Assembly (NCBI GenBank): GCA_003978405.1
Contig: QNZU01000070.1
Coordinates: 1-9,414 of the forward strand
DNA length: 9,414 nt
Reading direction: 5' to 3'
From: Sulfurospirillum sp.
GTDB taxonomy: Bacteria; Campylobacterota; Campylobacteria; Campylobacterales; QNZT01
Shown: positions 7,701 through 9,414 of the stretch, piece by piece
Numbering within the stretch: the stretch's first letter is position 1
How the letters are laid out: every line of letters starts with the position of its first letter
Position numbers and translations under genes: made by a program
The notes under the pieces: generated by a model
Seen by the model: only the letters and a program-made list of their open reading frames with translations
The model's database searches: none
What the model was told of the DNA's origin: nothing

Positions 7701-8860
7701 GGTCTCATTACTTTATATATTCTTATAGCAGAAAGATCATTTTCATCTTCTATCTCTTCACTTTGTTTTAATGCTTTTAGAGTTTCATTGTCGGCTAAAA
7801 AGGCATTGATGATAGATCTGTCTGCTCCAGGAGCTAAATCATTGGCAATATCAATCTCTTTAAATCCAAGCTCGATAATTTTTGATAATTTATTTTCATC
7901 CAATTTTGTTAATGTTTCAAAGATAACTTCTCCACTTTCAGGATCTATGACAGGAGATGCTAAAAACCTATCCATTAAAACATCTGATGGATACTCAATA
8001 GTTTTTAATCCCTCTTCTTTTAATTTTTTTGCTTTTCTAGCAGTTAATCTTTTACCAGCTGATACTATTAAGTTCCCTTTATCATCTTTAAGATCATATT
8101 CGACTCTCTCAAGGTATGCCTCTTCATCAAAATCAACTAAAAATTTATCTTTTTTGATTTTTACTTTTTGGATAGGATAAAATAGCTTCAAAATATCCTG
8201 CTTACTATAACCAAGAGCTCTAAAAAGTATAGTAACTGGTACCTTTCTTCGCTTGTTAATTCTTACATAGAGAGTATCTTTAGCATCATACTCAAAATAT
8301 AGCCAACTACCACGATCTGGAATGATTTGAGCAGAATAGAGTAGTTTATTTGCAACAGTAGAACTTTTTTCGCTTTTAAAAATCACTCCTGGACTTCTGT
8401 GAAGTTGGTTTACCACAACTCTTTCTACTCCATTGATAATAAAAGATGTTCTATCTGTCATCAAAGGAATGTCTCTGATATAAAGAAATTGCTCTTTTAT
8501 ATCTTGAACACCTTTTTTTTCTCCACTTTTTTCATCTTTGTCCCAAAGAATAAGTCTTATTTTCATCTTCAAGTATACTGAGTAAGTCAATCCCCTATCC
8601 ATGCACTCTCTAATAGTATATTTAGGTTTTCCAACCTCACTCTCAACATACTCTAAAGTCAATCTATTTTGTGCATCATGAATTGGAAATATAGATTTAA
8701 AAACTTTTTCAATACCACTTTCATCATACTTGTCGTCTGCATCCAAAAAGTGTTCATAACTTTTTTGTTGAAGTTGAAGTAGATTTGGAACATCAATCTG
8801 TTTTAGATTTTTAGCAAAATCGACTCTTAGTCGATTCCCTGAGCGTAAACTGTTTAACAT
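4697..8860 (-). CDS. rpoB: DNA-directed RNA polymerase subunit beta
   Basis: Beta subunit of RNA polymerase (1387 residues), forming one side of the active-site cleft with beta'. Conserved stretches appear in order: the N-terminal NRLRVDF (9-15), IPLMTDRTSFIINGVERVVV (131-150), DDRDHLGNRRIRSIGELL (458-475), the rifampicin-binding segment (525-550), VHPTHYGRICPVETPEG (567-583), the flap (about 840-945), the substrate-contacting lysines K1088 and K1096 in the VKVYIATKRK and GDKMAGRHGNKG motifs, and the clamp segment QRFGEMEVWALEAYG (1301-1315). At the main rifampicin positions it has Q530, D533, H543, R546, S548 and L550, matching wild-type E. coli Q513, D516, H526, R529, S531 and L533, so no classic resistance change is seen. 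It ends in an acidic tail (EEGEDNEESDSDRD) that shares DNA with the rpoC ribosome-binding site and start. ATG at 8860 is preceded by AAGGT. Length is a little above the 1342 of E. coli. Confidence 0.98.
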   Translation of the reverse strand: MLNSLRSGNRLRVDFAKNLKQIDVPNLLQLQQKSYEHFLDADDKYDESGIEKVFKSIFPIHDAQNRLTLEYVESEVGKPKYTIRECMDRGLTYSVYLKMKIRLILWDKDEKSGEKKGVQDIKEQFLYIRDIPLMTDRTSFIINGVERVVVNQLHRSPGVIFKSEKSSTVANKLLYSAQIIPDRGSWLYFEYDAKDTLYVRINKRRKVPVTILFRALGYSKQDILKLFYPIQKVKIKKDKFLVDFDEEAYLERVEYDLKDDKGNLIVSAGKRLTARKAKKLKEEGLKTIEYPSDVLMDRFLASPVIDPESGEVIFETLTKLDENKLSKIIELGFKEIDIANDLAPGADRSIINAFLADNETLKALKQSEEIEDENDLSAIRIYKVMRPGEPVTKDAAVAFVHDLFFNPERYDLTKVGRMKMNHKLNINVPSYITVLTKQDIVSVVQYLLGVKNGKGQIDDRDHLGNRRIRSIGELLSVELHSGLVKMQKSIKDKFTTLSGSIEELMPHDLINSKMITNTIIEFFTSGQLSQFMDQTNPLSEVTHKRRLSALGEGGLVKERAGFEVRDVHPTHYGRICPVETPEGQNIGLINTLANYAKVNDLGFVEAPYRVVKNAKVTDEVVYLTATQEEGKVMAPGSVKLDKDGNIVEDLVEARIDGEIRLIEKEKVDYYDLSSGMVMGVAASLIPFLEHDDANRALMGSNMQRQAVPLLWSDAPYVGTGTEKIVARDAWEAIKANRGGTVEKVDSRNIYILGEDENGPFIDHYWLHKNMRTNQNTSFSQRPIVKKGDVVQKGDVIADGPSMQRGEMALGKNALVAFMPWNGYNYEDAIVINERLIREDTFTSVHIYEKEVEARELKDGVEEITKDIPNVKEDNLFHLDESGIVKVGTYVKPGMILVGKVSPKGEVKPTPEERLLRAIFGEKAGHVVNKSLYCPPSMEGVVVDVKIFTKKGYDKDPRSLEAYDNEKEILDRNHHDRLLMIDREELLKVNKLLSSTPLASKCEVNGKEYKKGDTIPKEEIEGVNRFALNSIIKSFPKETQDEYNALKTHFQNEKKRLREEHDEKLSILEKDDILPSGVTKLVKVYIATKRKLKVGDKMAGRHGNKGIVSNIVPDVDMPYLENGETVDVVLNPLGVPSRMNIGQILEVHLGYAGRRLGQQIEEQFKEQQSEWIKNLRAKMIEIADVAKFSNAKEFIGNLSDEKLLDYARDWSRGVRFATPIFEGVNEEEFKKIFELAKIDSDGKSVLYDGRTGEKMKERVNVGVMYMLKLHHLVDEKVHARSTGPYSLVTQQPVGGKALFGGQRFGEMEVWALEAYGAAQTLKEMLTIKSDDVEGRMQAYKAITRGENVPSTGIPETFFVLTNELKALALDVEIFEEGEDNEESDSDRD
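4732..4737 (-). promoter_or_regulatory. ribosome-binding site of rpoC, inside rpoB
   Basis: AAGGGG on the minus strand with a six-base spacer to the ATG at 4725. It lies within the last codons of rpoB (the EEGED residues), so ribosomes finishing rpoB pass over and stop just beyond the rpoC start. This arrangement suits coupled translation and decides the ATG at 4725 over the in-frame TTG at 4743. Confidence 0.75.
8816..8838 (-). repeat. inverted repeat near the start of rpoB
   Basis: The plus strand has AATCGACT (8818-8825), CTT, then AGTCGATT (8829-8836): perfect 8-base arms with a 3-base loop. In minus-strand RNA two G-U pairs (8837 with 8817, 8838 with 8816) extend the stem to 10 pairs. 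It covers rpoB codons 8-15, about 22 bases after the start codon. It may be a chance result of coding NRLRVDF, or an RNA fold or binding site that tunes rpoB translation. Confidence 0.55.
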
Positions 8861-8866
8861 AGGCCT

Positions 8867-8871
8867 ACCTT
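8867..8871 (-). promoter_or_regulatory. ribosome-binding site of rpoB
   Basis: AAGGT on the minus strand, six bases before the ATG at 8860. It supports this start, which gives the expected beta N-terminus with NRLRVDF at residues 9-15. Confidence 0.7.
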
Positions 8872-8901
8872 GTAGAAGTTTTAATTTGCAAATTTGTTTT
8901 A

Positions 8902-8920
8902 GGAAAGAGACACTCTATCC
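8902..8920 (-). promoter_or_regulatory. small hairpin in the rpoB leader
   Basis: Minus-strand RNA GGAUAGAG (8920-8913), loop UGU, CUCUUUCC (8909-8902): seven pairs with one U-U mismatch. It lies about 40 bases before the rpoB start. Its 5' arm overlaps a GTTGGATA copy that could also pair with an upstream hairpin arm, so it may be one of two exclusive folds. Not tested. Confidence 0.3.
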
Positions 8921-8923
8921 AAC
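8916..8923 (-). repeat. GTTGGATA direct repeat, rpoB-proximal copy
   Basis: GTTGGATA on the minus strand, identical to the copy at 8966-8973 and exactly 50 bases from it. Bases 8922-8917 of this copy are complementary to 8962-8957, the 3' arm of the upstream hairpin, giving a possible alternative pairing. Confidence 0.5.
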
Positions 8924-8934
8924 ATATTTTACTT

Positions 8935-8943
8935 ATAATAGCA
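8935..8943 (-). promoter_or_regulatory. candidate internal promoter for rpoBC (extended -10)
   Basis: TGCTATTAT on the minus strand is an extended -10 element (TG, one base, TATTAT) preceded by the T-rich stretch TCTTTTATTTA. No -35 hexamer is recognised, as is common for housekeeping sigma promoters in Campylobacterota. Transcription would start near 8928, leaving a leader of about 68 bases before rpoB. This would let rpoBC be made independently of the upstream ribosomal protein genes. The match is good for the group, but the DNA is AT-rich and nothing confirms use. Confidence 0.45.
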
Positions 8944-8956
8944 TAAATAAAAGATC

Positions 8957-8972
8957 TTGGATTAATATCCAA
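8957..8972 (-). promoter_or_regulatory. attenuator-like hairpin with U-rich tail
   Basis: Minus-strand RNA UUGGAU (8972-8967), loop AUUA, AUCCAA (8962-8957): six perfect pairs. Four bases later comes UUUUAUUUAU (8952-8943). A stem followed by a U-rich run resembles a weak intrinsic terminator and lies between rplL and rpoB, where partial termination would lower RNA polymerase output relative to L7/L12. The stem is short and AU-rich, so by itself it would be inefficient. Confidence 0.4.
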
Positions 8973-8973
8973 C
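8966..8973 (-). repeat. GTTGGATA direct repeat, rplL-proximal copy
   Basis: GTTGGATA on the minus strand; it supplies the 5' arm of the 8957-8972 hairpin. The second copy is at 8916-8923. Confidence 0.5.
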
Positions 8974-8974
8974 T

Positions 8975-9004
8975 TATATCTGCCGGATCACTCCGACAAA
9001 TATA
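8975..9004 (-). promoter_or_regulatory. long GUGA-tetraloop hairpin after rplL
   Basis: Starting four bases after the rplL stop codon, minus-strand RNA 9004-8992 (UAUAUUUGUCGGA) pairs with 8987-8975 (UCCGGCAGAUAUA): 13 continuous pairs, two of them G-U, closed by GUGA, a GNRA-type tetraloop. On the plus strand the wobbles are C-A mismatches, so the fold belongs to the rplL-rpoB transcript. No U-run directly follows, so it looks more like a processing or mRNA-stability element than a terminator. E. coli has an RNase III site and an attenuator in the same spacer, which makes a similar role plausible here. Confidence 0.6.
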
Positions 9005-9010
9005 TTAATT
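8999..9010. repeat. 12-base repeat flanking rplL, downstream copy
   Basis: AATATATTAATT on the plus strand, identical to 9399-9410 and 400 bases away. This copy overlaps the rplL stop codon and the base of the long hairpin. The element is very AT-rich, so chance is possible. Confidence 0.4.
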
Positions 9011-9383
9011 ACTTAAGCTCTACGCTAGCACCAGCTTCTTCGAGTTGCTTTTTAGCCTCTTCTGCGTCGTCTTTGCTAACACCCTCTTTGATTGGTGTAG
9101 GGCAACCTTCAACTGCCTCTTTAGCCTCTTTAAGTCCAAGACCAGTAAGAGCACGAACTGCTTTAATAACATTGATCTTCTTATCTCCAGCACTTGTAAG
9201 AATTACATCAAATTCATCTTTCTCTGCAGCTCCTGCATCTCCACCTGCTGCTGCACCACCTGCAACAACTGTTGGTTGAGCAGAAACACCAAATTTCTCC
9301 TCAAACTCTTTTACCAAATCACTTAACTCTAAAACAGACATATTTGAGATAAACTCTAAAACATCTTCTTTTGTTACTGCCAT
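9009..9383 (-). CDS. rplL: 50S ribosomal protein L7/L12
   Basis: Complete 124-residue L7/L12, the flexible stalk protein present as dimers on L10 that recruits and stimulates the GTPase translation factors. The N-terminal dimerisation domain is about residues 1-33 and includes SVLELSDLVKEFEEKFGV. A hinge rich in alanine and glycine follows (about 40-53, AGGAAAGGDAGAAE), then the globular C-terminal domain from EFDVILTSAG onward. That domain carries the factor-binding helices with KINVIKAVRALTGLGLKEAK (69-88) and ends in EEAGASVELK. A cysteine stands at position 94 (EGCPTPIKEGV), slightly unusual for this protein. The ATG at 9383 has AAGGA seven bases upstream. The gene precedes rpoB, as in the standard rplJL-rpoBC cluster; rplJ would lie just outside the window. 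Length and domain layout are normal for the family. Confidence 0.98.
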   Translation of the reverse strand: MAVTKEDVLEFISNMSVLELSDLVKEFEEKFGVSAQPTVVAGGAAAGGDAGAAEKDEFDVILTSAGDKKINVIKAVRALTGLGLKEAKEAVEGCPTPIKEGVSKDDAEEAKKQLEEAGASVELK

Positions 9384-9390
9384 AACTACA

Positions 9391-9395
9391 TCCTT
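9391..9395 (-). promoter_or_regulatory. ribosome-binding site of rplL
   Basis: AAGGA on the minus strand with seven bases to the ATG at 9383; strong, as expected for a highly translated stalk protein. The TAA at 9414-9412 could be the end of the upstream gene (rplJ expected), but too little sequence is present to tell. Confidence 0.75.
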
Positions 9396-9398
9396 ATC

Positions 9399-9410
9399 AA
9401 TATATTAATT
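9399..9410. repeat. 12-base repeat flanking rplL, upstream copy
   Basis: AATATATTAATT on the plus strand, the second copy of the element at 8999-9010. It lies just ahead of the rplL ribosome-binding site. Confidence 0.4.
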
Positions 9411-9414
9411 TTTA

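Noticed and set aside
7788..8180. 130-codon open frame on the plus strand
   Set aside because: It lies antisense within conserved rpoB, has low-complexity serine and phenylalanine rich content, and shows no family features; a shadow frame.
5042..8860. Possible rifampicin resistance allele in rpoB
   Set aside because: The main binding residues (Q530, D533, H543, R546, S548, L550) match the sensitive E. coli type, so no resistance is indicated from this region.
8883..8894. Perfect palindrome AATTTGCAAATT in the rpoB leader
   Set aside because: It is AT-rich, has no spacer for an RNA loop and matches no operator I recognise; probably chance in this composition.
9045..9326. Cysteine-rich 93-codon open frame opposite rplL
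   Set aside because: The cysteines and serines mirror the alanine codons of the L7/L12 hinge on the other strand; it is a by-product of rplL codon use.
1..9414. Undescribed defence, mobile or biosynthetic system
   Set aside because: Nearly all the DNA is accounted for by rpsL, rpoC, rpoB and rplL; the only non-coding stretches are two spacers of 138 and 148 bases and 31 bases at the edge.

Overview
The window is a housekeeping locus from an AT-rich bacterium, almost certainly a member of Campylobacterota (Epsilonproteobacteria). The grounds are protein-level resemblance of RpoB and RpoC to Campylobacter-type sequences (recalled, not searched), the gene order rplL-rpoB-rpoC-rpsL, and a promoter-like site with an extended -10, a T-rich upstream stretch and no clear -35. 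Because rpoB and rpoC are separate genes, Helicobacter and Wolinella, which carry a fused rpoBC, are unlikely sources. I do not assign a genus.

All genes lie on the minus strand, so transcription runs from high to low coordinates. In that order: rplL (ribosomal stalk protein L7/L12, 9383-9009); a 148-base non-coding spacer (9008-8861) with several potential RNA hairpins and a candidate internal promoter; rpoB (RNA polymerase beta, 8860-4697); rpoC (beta', 4725-211), which overlaps the end of rpoB by 29 bases in another frame; a 138-base spacer (210-73) with a hairpin just after the rpoC stop, a possible promoter and a leader hairpin; and the first 24 codons of rpsL (ribosomal protein S12, 72-1), cut by the window edge.

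The genes form the classic link between ribosome and RNA polymerase synthesis. L7/L12 recruits translation factors and is needed at several copies per ribosome, whereas beta and beta' are needed at about one per core enzyme, so the rplL-rpoB spacer is where expression is normally stepped down. The structures seen there fit that role. The rpoB-rpoC overlap, with the rpoC ribosome-binding site inside the last rpoB codons, suggests translational coupling of the two subunits.

I see no mobile element, CRISPR array, tRNA, rRNA or defence system. The other open frames within rpoB, rpoC and rplL are shadows. What deserves a second look is RNA-level architecture in the spacers, the rpoB/rpoC overlap, and an enlarged insertion in the RpoC trigger loop.
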